Shown here: in pieces, positions 1 through 12,791 of the stretch
Numbering within the stretch: position 1 is the first letter of the stretch
How the letters are laid out: every line of letters begins with the position of its first letter
Assembly: GCA_036925085.1 (NCBI GenBank)
Contig: JAUPFP010000028.1
Span: 2,943,001 to 3,007,000, forward strand
Source: Brachycybe producta
Lineage: Eukaryota; Arthropoda; Diplopoda; Playtdesmida; Andrognathidae
Direction: 5' to 3'
Length of the DNA: 64,000 bases
Position numbers and translations under genes: made by a program
The notes under the pieces: generated by a model
What the model was told of the DNA's origin: nothing
What the model saw: the letters and a program-made list of their open reading frames with translations, nothing else
The model's database searches: none

Positions 1-1062
1 TGACTCAGAAGATAACAAATTATAGTTATTGTTACAGCCCTGGTTAGATTTATGTTAAATTTAAAAATATTTTAAAATATTGTGACATTTTTTACTCGTT
101 TCATTTTACTAATCTTATAAATTCCTTATACAAATGTATTTTTTTTTTCCTTTTTATCCAAAAAAAAAAAACGAAGCACCAAGTCCAGAAACTAAAAACC
201 GTTTCAGTAAATGAAAATAGATGTGCAATGGTATGACATTGCCAATTTCTTGTCATGCCAAGTGATATTTATCAAGTGGAACTGTACACAATGTCAATGT
301 GTGTGGGAGAGTTTGTGTTATTTTGTCTTTTTTTTTTAAAAAAGCAAAAACTACAAATAATTTCATTTTGAGTTTCTGGTTTTAGAAACGAGACATGGTT
401 CATTAATTATCAGAGCCGTAACAAGAGTACACAAGACCCTGGTTCAAAGTATTTTACAGGGACCCCCTCCCCCTTTCAGCGCCTTTCTTTTCTGACTTGT
501 TGTCTTCATGCTTTCATTAAACATTCACAACAACATCACAAACAATTAACAAAAAATTGCAATTGTTTGTGATTGTGTACAAAAGAAATTTAGTTTATAA
601 ATTATCAGAAATTATTATGTTTCATTTCAATGAACTCTCTTTAATATGTGTAACAAATAAAAAAATAATCACAACTTTATCTTAAATGTTGATAACCTTA
701 TAAAAAAGGCCAAGAATAGCTAATAAAAATGCCTTCATAATGCATAGAATTAACTTCCTATGTGTGAAAAAAAAATCTGGTTGCAGTCAATTATTTTCAG
801 TTAGTCATACAATATGCAGATTTTCACGGTGTATTAGTTAGGTTAAGGGAGGACCCCTCTGACAGACCCTGAGTTACATCTCCAGGGTGTTCTATCATAA
901 AAATACATCAGGTAATTTGACCCTAAAGACAGTTTTCTGAAAAGTTTAATACCCATATTGTGAGAACCTTATATGATATGCTATGAATAATGACAAATAA
1001 AAAGATCATCATGCAAATAAGAAAAAACAATCAAATTTTTATTTGGATAACATAAAACAAAT

Positions 1063-1160
1063 ACTATAGAAACTGAACACAGCCCCCTTATTGAAGACAA
1101 ATCACCTTAGACACACGGCTGTTAAAAATTACAACAGGGTTGTGGTTCAGTTTCTATAGT
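1063..1160. mobile_element. 98-bp TIR element (MITE-like)
   Basis: Ends are inverted copies: ACTATAGAAACTGAACACAG at the left and its near complement (GGTTCAGTTTCTATAGT) at the right. No coding capacity. Target duplication not clear, so the superfamily is undetermined. Confidence 0.55.
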
Positions 1161-2569
1161 GTTCGTCATATTTTATCAGTGATCACTATAAAATTTGAAT
1201 CTTCATGCCTTGTCCAACGGGTCGTCACAAGTCCATTCTATTTTTTAAAAAAATCCTGAATAGCAAAATGCCAGTTGCATTTTTATGATAGAGATCCCTG
1301 GGGAATCAAACTCAGGGCACAGAATAATGTCACTATTTTCGTCTCACGGTTTTCCAAAGAAGTCTTTTGACCCAAGTAACAATTACACCATGCAAATTTG
1401 ATTATTGTATAACAATCTGAAAATTTTCTAAAAATGCTCCCAAAGCCAAAGTAGATCAAAAGAACAAAGCAAAAGAAAAGGACATTTCTAAGATTCGTAT
1501 TCTTAATGGTTTTTAAATCAAAACTAGTGCCTAAACTTAACAACTTTTACATGAAAAGTTGATGAATTTAGCACTACTTTTGACTTAGCAAGTCAAGTCA
1601 GTATCAGAAGAGATTTTAAAATGTACTACTGTGGCTCATTTAGATAATTCAACCATCAATTGACAAATAAGTTTGTCATTGGCATTGTTGTTTGCTTTAG
1701 GACAGTATTTGGCACTAATCCCTTATATACAATTTTTAAAAAGTGAAGTTGTGCCAACCATGAGAATTCATTTGGCCCATCATTACCATATTAGTGTCAT
1801 CTCTAATTTCCAAGCAAAAAAAATATGAAGCATTGCATTGAAATTCAAGAAAGTGCAGCAATAAAAAATTACTCCATGTCATCATTAACATATTTTACTG
1901 TCTTATTTAAAGATGTTAGTAGAGAAAAAAAATAAGACAAATATGGTAATGTAGAGAGACGTTTTTGAATTTTAATTTTTCATCAACTTAAATTTCCTGA
2001 GTAGATTATGTGAGAAAATTTCGTACGGTATTTACTATGTAGACTATATTGTAGTTAGTTGTCTCTATCTTACACATTATGGGATATTGTGAAGTTCCAC
2101 CAAGAAAAAAAACCCTATGGCCTATTTATGACATTTTTAAATGAAAAACGGAAGTGAGGCAAATGTGAAGCATGCCATTACATTCATAGATATGACAAAA
2201 CCACATGCTACATTATGTAATTTCCAGAAATGCCTCGACATTGTAGACAACATAATAATACCCAAGTTATTCAGAATGCCTAGACATTTCAGCATATTAA
2301 AAACTACATGCATTTAACTCTTGTAGAGATACACAAAAGACCCTATATTTGGATATTATAACATCCATTCCTTAAATATAACCAACTATTTGTGTTTAAC
2401 AAACAACAATAATTTATTCATGATCACAGCATGTCGTCACATTCATTTTTTGTAAATTGGTTCAGGATAATTATTATTTCTTAGCTCTTAAATTAAGGGT
2501 AATACCTTTTCATTACAAAAGTTAACAGTTATTAAAAAGACAATTAAAGTTGAATTTGAACTAGAAACG

Positions 2570-3030
2570 AATCTATTTTAATTAATCATAATTAAAATAA
2601 CCATGCTGTTATATTCGCCAACAATATAGTTATCTTAACCACATTGGCATACTATGGTTAATCTTATTCTTGAATGGTTTAATTGTACTTCGTTAACATT
2701 ATAAATGTTAATTGCAGTTAAACAGATAATTACTATTCATTTCATAAGGGAAAAACTAGTTCTATTATACAATGGATAAGGCTGCAATGCTGGCTTATTA
2801 AAGTGTGGTTAATTTAACCATGTTCGTTTTTAACCACAGTTAATGTTTATAATGGAAAAAAGTTTTACTTTGCTCAATACAAATTTGGCATAGAAACAAC
2901 ATGGCGACTAAGTAAGGCCATTCAACTTTTAACTGAAAGAGTGCAAAAATGAAAACACACCAAAATGTACCTCCTAACTGAGTACATAACCTTAACTATA
3001 GGTATAATCTATGTTATCTAACTGCAGTTA
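2570..3030. repeat. cluster of TTAACC / AACTGCAGTTA motifs
   Basis: Repeated short inverted motifs (AACCACAGTTAA, AATTTAACCATG, TAACTGCAGTTA) recur through this stretch and again at about 22245-22410, so the two are probably degenerate copies of one dispersed repeat. Confidence 0.4.
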
Positions 3031-6000
3031 TTTTTATAATATAAAAGAGATATGAGAATTAAAGCTTGTGCTTTATTTTGTTTCATATCCAAAGTTTAAA
3101 ATTATAAAAAAAAAGTTCAGTAATTTGCAATTATCCATGTAAATTGTACAAATTTGTACCAACGACAATCATAAGAATAAAACAAGGGATTCAAGGAACC
3201 CTATAGACCTTTGTTGCATCGTATTAGGAAGGAGGTTCAAAATATGATAGCTGATTTATGATCTCTTTTACTTTTTAATTCAATTCAATTTGTTATTCTA
3301 GTTTTTAATTAATTAAGATTACTGTTCTAAGTTTTATTTAATTCTTTTACTCTTCTAGCTTTTATTTAATTAAAATTTATTTGTCTATTTTTTATTAAGT
3401 TTTTATTTTATTTTTTATTTAACTCAATTTGCTATTCTAGTTTTAATTCATTAACATTATTGTTCAATTTGTTACAAAACTAGAATATTAAGAAGCATAT
3501 GCATAAATATATTTAATTTATATTTTTAACTGTACTGGTACAATGTTAAGCTATGAGAATCATAACACATGACGTATATTTTACTGGAAGAGAGGGCAAA
3601 CTGGGGGTCTTTTTGTTTTAGATTGAGGGTTAGAATATGACAATAGTGTGTTAAGTAAATATCTGATGTGCCAACTCACAACATAAAATGAATTTATATC
3701 TACTTTTCTTCTATAGGAGAAGAAAAATAGATTGAAATTCATTTTATCCAGTTAATTTAAAATTACGAAAATAAATAGGTAGCATCCTTGCAGAGTGAAG
3801 ATTCATTTAGAACTTAGTTGATTATTCTAGGTGGCCCCGTTCCCGAGTAATATCGAACAGAACGTTTCGTCGAAAATTAATCATAATTAATAAACTATTG
3901 TATGAATTGATTTGATTTTGTAGTATGTTCATCGGCGCATACCAACGTACATAATGCAAAAAAACGCATTAAAATATCTGTATCCGTTCTGGAGAAATAA
4001 CGCCCAGAAGCACACATACACACACACACACAAAGCCTTTTTGCACGATCCTATAGTCCCTTTGTGCTCTGCTTTGCAGAGCAACAAAGGTCCAAAAACT
4101 AGGTTCTATTGTGATAAATACAAACTCCTTCAAAATAAGTTATCTTTTTTCATCTTCTTTACAACTCAGTGTTATTTTGGCAAATGAAAATTTGAGCAAA
4201 CGCCAATAGGAAATAAAAAGGCAGAACTTAGGCACCACAAAGCAGAAAGGAACCATTTTTTTTTTGTTTGTAATATATTCAGAGACACAAAGTAGAGTAT
4301 ATAATAAGAAACACAAATGAAATTGGGCAAATTTCGACACAGTATATCATTCTCAATACAACTGAGCCTAAATTGCCTAACTCAAAAATAGCTCAATGTA
4401 TAAATATCAACTGAAGAAAACAGGAATGCCAATTTAATTTCAACAAAAAAGACACAAACACATATAAGCCAGCAACAAATAGTTTTTTTAAAAAAAGTTT
4501 CCTCCTGTATTGAGTTTATAGTTCTCATTTCCTTAATTGACTAGTGAAATACCATTTTAATCAATAATCGTATTTTTCACTGAGAAATGCAGAATACAGT
4601 ATAGTATTGGGTTTCATTCTATTCTAACCCTCAAATATTTTATATAATAGAACATCCTCATATTTCATCATAGAAAATCCATATACATTGTGTAATGATT
4701 TTATTAATAGAAAAAGAAAAACTTATGAAAGAATCGATTTAGTTCCTAATGATGCAACAAAAAGATGAAGATATATGGATTTTCGTTACCACCAAATTGG
4801 AAAATCGGTATTACTGTAAAAATACTAGACAATGCGCAAAACCACAAACTAAAAGTAAAAAAAAAAAGATTGTACTGTACAATGTGGTCAATCTACAGCT
4901 ATGAAAAAATAAATAGCAACCAAAATACAAAATAATAATCTTTTTTTTTTGTTACAATATGGGTAAATACCATAATGAAATCTTAAAAATTACCAAACTA
5001 CAGTATGTATCAGTGTAGTCATTTTCAATGTCTTTTGAATGTTTTTGAGTCAATCAAAAATGCTACTATACTTAAAAATAATTAAAATAAAATTTATTAA
5101 GACAAAATTGACAGTTTTTTTTTACATAAACACGTTCTGAAATATACGTACTTTTTATTTCAATAAAGTTTTCCATGAAATATTGGACATAAATTGATGA
5201 AATTTCGCTTTAACGTGGTTGCTATTTATTTTTCGATAGCCTGTATATACCAATAGAATGTCTTGTTTAAACTTTTTGCCAATTTTCAAAAAGGTTATTT
5301 ATTGTGTAGATTTTTACTACACAAAAGTGGTACTGAATCAGTAGTCTGATTTATCTTCCACTATTTTTGGTAACAAATTCACTTAAAAGTCCTCATATAT
5401 AGAAATTTCTTCTTTTCCTTCCTTAAAAACATTTCAAGACTTCTCGTAGATTTTATCATAAAATGACCAAATATCCTATTTTTAAAGAAGAAAAAAAAGT
5501 TTCAGTAACTTCGAGAGTTTTTATTTTTTACGAATTTCCTTCAACAGATTTTTATATATTGGATTTCAAGCAACAAAAAAAGTATTTTATTCAACTAAAA
5601 ATATATTTCGGACTCTCATATGCCTAACATGAAACTTTGTGTTAGTCAAAATGTAACCGACAGTGTGATACAAACTGTAACATCTGAGTAGAGTAAAATT
5701 TGAGAATATGCCACACCAAAATACACATACACATACAGTACATTCACCAATATAATATTCTTAGGTACAAGTTTCTATTTTACTGCATGATATGACATAC
5801 AATGTACATGGTCATTGATTTCTAAATGACGTCAACCAATTGATATATGTATCTATCATCTTTTTCATGGGTATTATTATCATCTAATGAAAAAATATAA
5901 CTCAATAGGCGTATATAATTTACTTCTTCAGCCTTCAAAATGTTATCAACAACAACTAAAATAAGAGAAAAATGTAAACATTCATTTGTGCCAACACCAA

Positions 6001-6650
6001 TATTTATTCATAAAGTATCAATATTAATGATTAGTGTTTCTCAGTATATAATGTATATATTCCATTAATTCTTAAGTTATATTTTCCATATATTATTATT
6101 ATCATCAATAACTTAATAATAAGTATGTTCATTAAGATATAATATGCATATATATATTATATATGAACAAGCAAGTTAGAGGTTTCACGTTTCACTTTAA
6201 ATAGATATTGCCAAATAATTTTCAGAAAGTAGCAAATAAAACTTTAAAGAAACTTTTTGTTTCTTGTGTTCTGTCTTTCATGTAGTGTAGACTAACCACA
6301 TTTGTATAGCGTGTCCATTAGCTATAAAAAACAAACAAAAGATTTTTTTTGCAAGCCATTCAAACACATAATTCTAAGAATGTTCATTTGATAACCAATT
6401 ATATTTAAGTACCTAACACTTGTTAATTTGGTAAGATGTTCTCAAAAAGAAACGTGAACAACATCAAAGTTGATTATGTACAAAATAATAATTTACTAAT
6501 TACTAATTAGTGTTTACAACAGGGGATTTCAAAATCTCGTCGTTAGCCAAGTCATCATTAGTGTGTCAATGCAAATGTAAAAGCGTTTTTTTTTTTGGTG
6601 TGCAAAGCAACAGAGTTTGCTCAACTACCTTATAAGCGAAGTATCGTTAA

Positions 6651-7180
6651 TAACCCATCATAAATGACGGGAGCTAAATTCACAGGCAATTGTGCCCAGC
6701 ATTAGAATTTCTTTTCCTCCGCCTTTTTATGACATCAGACCAAGTAACAAACCAATTAGAAATTGATGACGTTCATAAAAGGGCTGAGCAAAAGAAGTTC
6801 TAATGCTGGGCACAATTGCCCGCGATAAACTGTAGTTTAATTTTGCTACTATTATCCCCTCCTCTCCCCTTTTTATATTTGAAAAAGAAAATGAGTTTTT
6901 CATTTTCTCTGGTGTGCGCATGCGCGTCGTTTGTTCCTTTTTTACTCCTTTCATTTCAATTTCAGTCACCCCCTCCACGTTTCTCTCTCTCTCCCCCTTC
7001 TACACTTTCCAACCTTTCCCCCTCTCCAATTTAATATCATGGGGTTCTTGGATGGGGAGCGTGCAACATACAGTTGACCTTTAAAAAAAAGCGGTTCATT
7101 TATTCATTTAAATTTATATGAATTCCGACGTGGTTTTTGTACAGCATTAGATCACAGACAAAAGGAAACACAGAAAGACG
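6651..7180 (-). mobile_element. Helitron-like repeat, copy 1 (5' side of + strand degraded)
   Basis: About 500 bp similar to the copy at 33167-33715 in the same orientation: CATAAATGACGGG start, a nested palindrome (6683-6822), GTGCGCATGCGCGTCGT, then a stretch ending in ATTCCGACGTG. The terminal CTAG seen in the other copies is lost here. Minus strand is assigned because the Helitron-type 3' end (hairpin then CTAG) reads on that strand in the better copies. Confidence 0.5.
6683..6822. repeat. palindromic hairpin element, copy 1
   Basis: About 140 bp imperfect palindrome. The left arm CAGGCAATTGTGCCCAGCAT pairs with the right arm ATGCTGGGCACAATTGCC. The loop region holds ACCAATTAGAA and TGATGACGTTC. 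Lies inside a Helitron-like repeat and matches 33206-33351. Confidence 0.75.
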
Positions 7181-7199
7181 GGGCTTAATTATATACATA

Positions 7200-7420
7200 A
7201 TATCCCAGGTCTGTGTGGGTATCTATCTATCTGTCTCTGAAGTAACGCTGTACAATCATTGAAGCACGTCGGAATTTATATAAATTTGAATAAATGAACG
7301 GCTTTTTTTCTCAAGGTCAACTATATGTTGCACACTCCCCATCCAAGAACCCCCTGATATTAAATTGGAGAGGGGGGGGAAAGGTTGGAAAGTGTAGAGG
7401 GAGGAGAGAGAGAGAACCCT
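7200..7420 (+). mobile_element. inverted fragment of the Helitron-like repeat
   Basis: Reverse-complement copy of the right part of the neighbouring repeat (CCCAGGTCTGTGTG ... CACGTCGGAATTTATATAAA ... AGGTCAACTATATGTTGCAC). With copy 1 it makes a head-to-head arrangement. Confidence 0.5.
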
Positions 7421-7438
7421 TTAATTTTTATATTTATA

Positions 7439-7715
7439 CTAGTGGGGTAACCCGTCATAAATGACGGGAGCAAAATTCACAGGCAATTGCGCGCGTCGTT
7501 TTTTCCTTTTTTTACTCCTTTCATTTCAATTTCAGTCACCCCCTCTCACTTTTCTTTCTCTCTCCCCCTTCTACACTTTCCAAAGGAAGAGTTCAACATA
7601 TAGTTGACCTTGAGAAAAAAAAACGGTTCATTTATTCAAATTTATATAAATTCCGACGTGCTTCAATGGGTTTTTGTTACTCCACACACACACACACAGA
7701 CCTGGGATATTATAC
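7439..7715 (-). mobile_element. Helitron-like repeat, short deletion copy
   Basis: On the plus strand it starts CTAG (7439-7442), then eight bases, then the perfect hairpin CCCGTCATAAATGACGGG (7451-7468). Read on the minus strand this is a hairpin followed closely by CTAG, the diagnostic Helitron 3' end. Internally it jumps from CAGGCAATTG to CGCGTCGT, so most of the nested palindrome region is deleted. It ends near a CA microsatellite and CCTGGGATATTATA. Confidence 0.5.
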
Positions 7716-7739
7716 ATACATGTATAATTTTTATCTATA

Positions 7740-9398
7740 TGATAAAACATTGTTTCAAAGTGTTTTTTTTTTTAAATATTTAAAAAAAATTAGACATTAT
7801 TCTTCGTGTAGTTCAGAACATTTTTCATAATTCATATTTAGTCTAAAACACTTTGAAATAAATTATTATCACTTATATAAAAATTAAAGAGGAAGTGACG
7901 TAAAACTGTCATTTAAAGAAACTTAAAACGTGTTAGCAAATAAAATAACTCATAAACCTCAAACCATTACATAAAAAGCCTTTAAAAGTTTTGATGAAAT
8001 ATTGAAAAAATATTAAAAATTATTTTTTAAAAAAATACATCTTTCATTATTTTCTGCATTGAGTATTTCTGTTGCATACTGCAAACTTTCGTGTTGCAAT
8101 GTGTTCCAATTTGATCTGAAAATCGAACTCAGTGTAAATCCACCTGTAGGTTATATTTTTAAAAAAAAAAACCGCATTAGATGTTTTGTAGCTCAGCATT
8201 TTGTGGTACAAAAATATACATGTATTCATTTCTAGTGTTTTTATTCATTCTTTTAAGCAAGAGTTAAATTCATCGATGTATATATGCGAAACAAATTTGT
8301 TTTGACAGACAAATTGCATCGTAAGGTCACATTAAAAATTGCAATCGTTTATCTAAAGTCGAGGAGGAAAAAAATAGGATGACATAGAAACAGTTTGCAA
8401 CCTGTTTTTACCAACCAAAAAAAAACACATTCAACAACGTCAATACCCATCACACCTCATAACTAATGATTTTCAAGTTGCACATTTTTCAACTGACATC
8501 GTATGCATTTATATATATATATATAGTACATTTTTATATATAAGACCTATATATATATTCAACATTCTTCATGCCTATTGGTTGATTTAAACAACTGCAA
8601 ATGTTAGACGTCACACCACTGCAGCCAAAAAAAAAGAAGAATACAGAAGTTCACAATAGAAAAAAAAATTACCCGAAAGAAATATAATAGGTTTAAGTCT
8701 TGTAATTTCAAATAAATAACACCTGTAATACTTTAAGCATAAAAACACACACAGACACATATTGTATCATTGCCGTAATTGTTTAGTTTATAAGTTGGTC
8801 TCAAATAGGAAAACGAAATCACAGGACCCTGTAATGGATACTGTGTGTATGTGTTAAGTACCCATGGAAGTAAAGGATTAAATGTATTATTATGTGTGGC
8901 AAATGTATTAAGCTAGTGTTGCCCCTTGAATGAACACGAATCATTATTACATCTGCAGTAAATCCATTTTATCCATTGTGTATTTTTTTATTATTTAATG
9001 GATAGCTTCAAGTTTCAACCCTTTTTAATGCTTTGAAAACAATCTTTCATAATAATCGTAATAATAGCTATTTTCTATACTTCTTAGGTTGCAAACACAA
9101 TTTTTTAAAAAAATGAAACACTTTCATTAACAATTACATTAAAAATTGTAATCTAATTTATTTATCCTCGGTGGCACACATCAGAAAAGCTAAGATTCCC
9201 CCCCCCCAGCACATGCAGAAAACGCCTCTACTGAAAATAGAAAATTTATCTGATTTGAAGCACAAACTTGTAACAAATGCAGCCTTTTTCTCTGCACTTT
9301 CTACCATTTAAATAGATTTAGAATTATTTAAACTATATGTAAATTCTACTTCAGTCACATTTTCAGTTAGCGTTTTCTGCATGTGGGATCTAGGCATA
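7740..9398. other. non-coding AT-rich region
   Basis: No gene found. Contains fragments of dispersed inverted repeats (TTTCAAAGTG around 7750 and CACTTTGAAA near 7850) and a TA-rich patch at 8509-8560. Confidence 0.6.
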
Positions 9399-10690
9399 AG
9401 ACCCAAATTCAAAAAGAAAACTTATATTACTTAAGAGGCTAGATACATCGTTTAATTCGAAATTTCTCCGAATGTAGGCGCTGCGATCGTTGTTGATTGA
9501 AAAACGGTTTTTTCTCCCGGTTCGAAGTCACATAATAATTAATAGATAAATAATTTCGCGTGCTAATCTTATAAAAAGAAAACATGGTGAAGCCAATAGA
9601 TTAATGCACGTGCTAATTTTTGTGTGATTGTTCTAAGTCGTTTTTAATGGGAGTTCTTCAAATGTTTGGGTGACGGTTTTTTGCTCCTATGGAGTTAAAA
9701 AAACGTACGATTTTAAATGTTATTTAAAAATAGAAAGCCCTTTTAAAATTTAGAAAAAGGAATAATCCTGAAGGCAATAAACACGTGTAAGTACGTGCTA
9801 ATTTTTTTTGGTTGTTCTAAATCATTTTAATGGGAGTTCTTCTAACGTTTGTGGGACGGTGTTTTGCTCCTATGGGACTTAACATGGAGTTAAAAAACGT
9901 ACTATTTTAAACGTTATTAAAAAATAGAAGGACCTTTTTAAAATTTATAAAAAGGAAACATCGTGAAGCCAATATATGAATGTATGTGCTAATTATTTTG
10001 TTATTGTTCTAAATCGTTTTAACGAGAATATTTCAAATGTTTGTGGGACGGTTTTGAGGCCTATGGGATTTAACATTGGGTTAAATAAAACGAACGACTT
10101 TGAACCTTGTTTAAAAATAGAAGGACCTTTTCAAAAATTATATAAATCGAGCACGTGAAGAACAATACTTTTTATTGCATTTTGCGCTTTACTGTATTTT
10201 AATTGAGCGATTGTGAGGCGATTTCTTTCAGTTTTAGTAACACCATATAAGAACACTCATTTGTCTCGTTGTCGTCTGCTCAAAACAACAAGATGGCGGT
10301 GTACCTAGGCTCTTAAATCAGAACAGGGTTCTAACACAAAAAACCGTTTTAATTAGTACATTTGTAGCCTGGAACTCACATGCGTGAAAAAAAAAACACA
10401 AAATAGAAATATAAATTTTAAAAAATCAGAGAAAACATGAGTCTGAAGGACGTTTTCCTATTGGCTAATAACATGTAATTCCGCATGGCAGAATAAATTA
10501 TTTTTTCTGCTTACTTTCTGTCAAACAAAGCAAATAGAATTATTTACATTAAAAAAAAATCTATCTTAAGTTTTCTTTTTCTGCACGTGAGTCCCTAGCC
10601 TTAAATAAGTTTTTTTTTTCATGATTAAGCCCTGCTCAGAGGGTACAAGTTTTAACTTCATGTAAACGTTTTCTTTCTTGAATTTGGGCT
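9399..10690. mobile_element. 1.3-kb TA-flanked TIR element with internal tandem array
   Basis: Left end AGACCCAAATTCAAAAAG follows TA; right end CTTGAATTTGGGCT precedes TA, so the termini are inverted and a TA target duplication fits a Tc1/mariner-type non-autonomous element. No transposase frame. The interior carries the tandem array at 9571-10142. Similar termini occur singly near 23242, 26633 and 35649, so pairing these two ends is plausible but not certain. Confidence 0.45.
9571..10142. repeat. three tandem copies of a ~190-bp unit
   Basis: Units begin at about 9571, 9752 and 9947. Each has an AAAAAGGAAA-like start, GTGCTAATTTTT, GTTCTAAATCGTTTTAA, TTCAAATGTTTG, GGGACGGTTTT, CTCCTATGG and AAAAATAGAAGGACCTTTT in the same order. 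Clearly diverged from each other. Confidence 0.75.
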
Positions 10691-12700
10691 TAGATCTTAG
10701 ATAACAAAATTCGAGCAAACATTTGCAAAGTGAACTTTTTATTTTTTTAGAACTAACACTTTAAGATTTGGAAATTTCTTCAAACTAGTTTTGATGAAAT
10801 ACTTTTATTTACTATTCTAGTAATAGTAAATAAAATGTGTTATAAGTATTTGCATGCCGATATCTTTAAAAAATAAACTTTATATTATGTGACAATTTGA
10901 CATGTGTGCCATTCAAAAAAGAAAAAAAAAGCACCAACATGTTTTTTATTTTTCAAATTCAAAACTGTCATAAAAAGTTTATTTTTTAAAGATATCAATC
11001 ATAAAAATACTTTAGTCAAGATTCGCCTACCATTCAGATTTCTACCATTTTGAATTTTATACAAGTTGCTTCTAAACCAAATAAACCCTTATAAAAAAAG
11101 TAAACCTTTATACATTTATAAATTAGTGTCGACTCAATTTAACAAATAAGACAATAGAATTTCAGAAAAAATTATGCATAAAAATAGTGTTGCAATTTAT
11201 AATAATAATAATAACACATTTTCTAATAGAGCTTTTATGTAAAGCAGGTAAGACCCACATATTACATCTTATTTATTTTCTCGACAACTCGTTTTTTGTT
11301 ATCCATGCATGGATCGATTGGAGAAAACATTAAGTCTTTAAGTACAGGAAGTTCTTTGCAAATGTGTTTTCGTAGCTTATACATTATATACTAAGACTAT
11401 CTTCAGTTTGTTAAGAAGAAGAAAAAAATTTAATATTCAAAGAATTTCTGTAAGACTGATTTTTCAGTTTCAAAATAACAGCCAAAAAATGTTACTTGTA
11501 CTATTATTATACAAATCTTCATACAAATTTTATAAATTTGAAAAGCTTTATAAAGTTGCCCTGTTCATTTCAAGTGATTTTTAGAAGAAATTCAAAGTTG
11601 TGTAAGAAACTAGAATAATAAACAAGAAGGAATTACAGGTATATAGATTTTTTTAAAAAAAATTGAAATTTTATGTTCGTTTCTAATTGCTCATTCCATA
11701 CAAGAAATGAAGACATTCTTGTCTTGCAGACTTCACTTGCAACTTGTTGCACACAAAATTTCTATTGCCGCTTTTCCCGGTGTTCACGTTCACGGTTTCA
11801 TGTCATAAATCATTTATGAAGCTAAATTTTCTAAGAGTAGACTTAATTAAATGTCTTTTTTACAGTTAACAAAAGTAATTAAAAAGTAATTAGAAAATAA
11901 TTGTAAAGTAGTTAATTTCTTACAAAAAAAAAAATAATTACAATTAAAAATTAAAGGTATATTTTAATTCTCAACTATTTATGTATTAATTAAGATTTAG
12001 TTCTGTTGAATAGTCATGTTAAATTCTTAATTTTAAGAATAATAAAGCACCATTTTGTATTCAAACAATTTATTATTAAAATTATTTTAAAAGTATACAC
12101 AAATGGCTGGCGTTTCGACTACAATTGTAGTCATCTTCAGAGCCTATTTGAAAATATATATTTTGTTATAAAATTACAAAATTACAAATGTTACAAATTA
12201 AATATTTTAAAAAGTTGTGTAGTGAATTAGTAATTACTGAAAAAAAAAGTAATTTAATTGCAGTAATATAGTTTATGAACATTCGTTAAAAATTGACCTG
12301 ATCAAATTTCATTTTTCACCTTTTATTTTGGACTAAAGAAAATAAAGAGCGTAACAAGAATTTTGTAATCACCTTGTAAAAATGCCCATACACTCACTGA
12401 CTTAACCATGAATAAAGTATATTTTTTTAATATATTCTTTTATAATTTTCATCCTTTGTTAGAGAGATGAAAAAGAAGAAACTTGAATAACTTGACTATG
12501 TTTCAAGTGGTTCATTTTTATCTACTCAATATAATAATGAATTATAAGCTTTTGAGAAACTTATGAAGTGTAATGACACACTTAAAAGTCTATTCAATTA
12601 TACAAAAAAGACAAGGTTATATATAAACTTATAGAGCCTTTTGCATCGTATTTTCTACACAAATACATAGGGCTCTATTCTTAAGAAGTGAATACATTAT

Positions 12701-12703
<3 letters not shown>
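10691..12703. other. non-coding region with dispersed foldback repeats
   Basis: No gene. The stretch around 10790-11050 carries an inverted pair of the GATATCTTTAAAAAATAAACTT motif family; 11690-11790 resembles part of 36540-36630. Confidence 0.6.
10838..11000. repeat. inverted-repeat core of an abundant dispersed family
   Basis: GATATCTTTAAAAAATAAAC on the left faces AGTTTATTTTTTAAAGATAT on the right, with a CAATTTG/CAAATTC pair nearer the centre. Related pairs lie near 14465-14615, 21160-21405, 40285-40370 and 51630, often flanked by ATTCTAGTTTCT-like sequence. Confidence 0.6.

Positions 12704-12788
<85 letters not shown>
12704..12788. repeat. (GA)n microsatellite
   Basis: Uninterrupted GA dinucleotides over about 85 bp. 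A minus-strand frame through it would be a run of Ser-Leu and is an artefact. Confidence 0.98.

Positions 12789-12791
<3 letters not shown>

Larger units (their letters stand above)
1..6640. other. non-coding AT-rich region
   Basis: No supported gene on either strand; short open frames here lack any recognisable protein features. Contains a small TIR element (1063-1160), a cluster of TTAACC/AACTGCAGTT-like motifs (about 2570-3030) and AT-rich degenerate repeats of TTTAATTAATT type (about 3270-3480). Confidence 0.7.
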
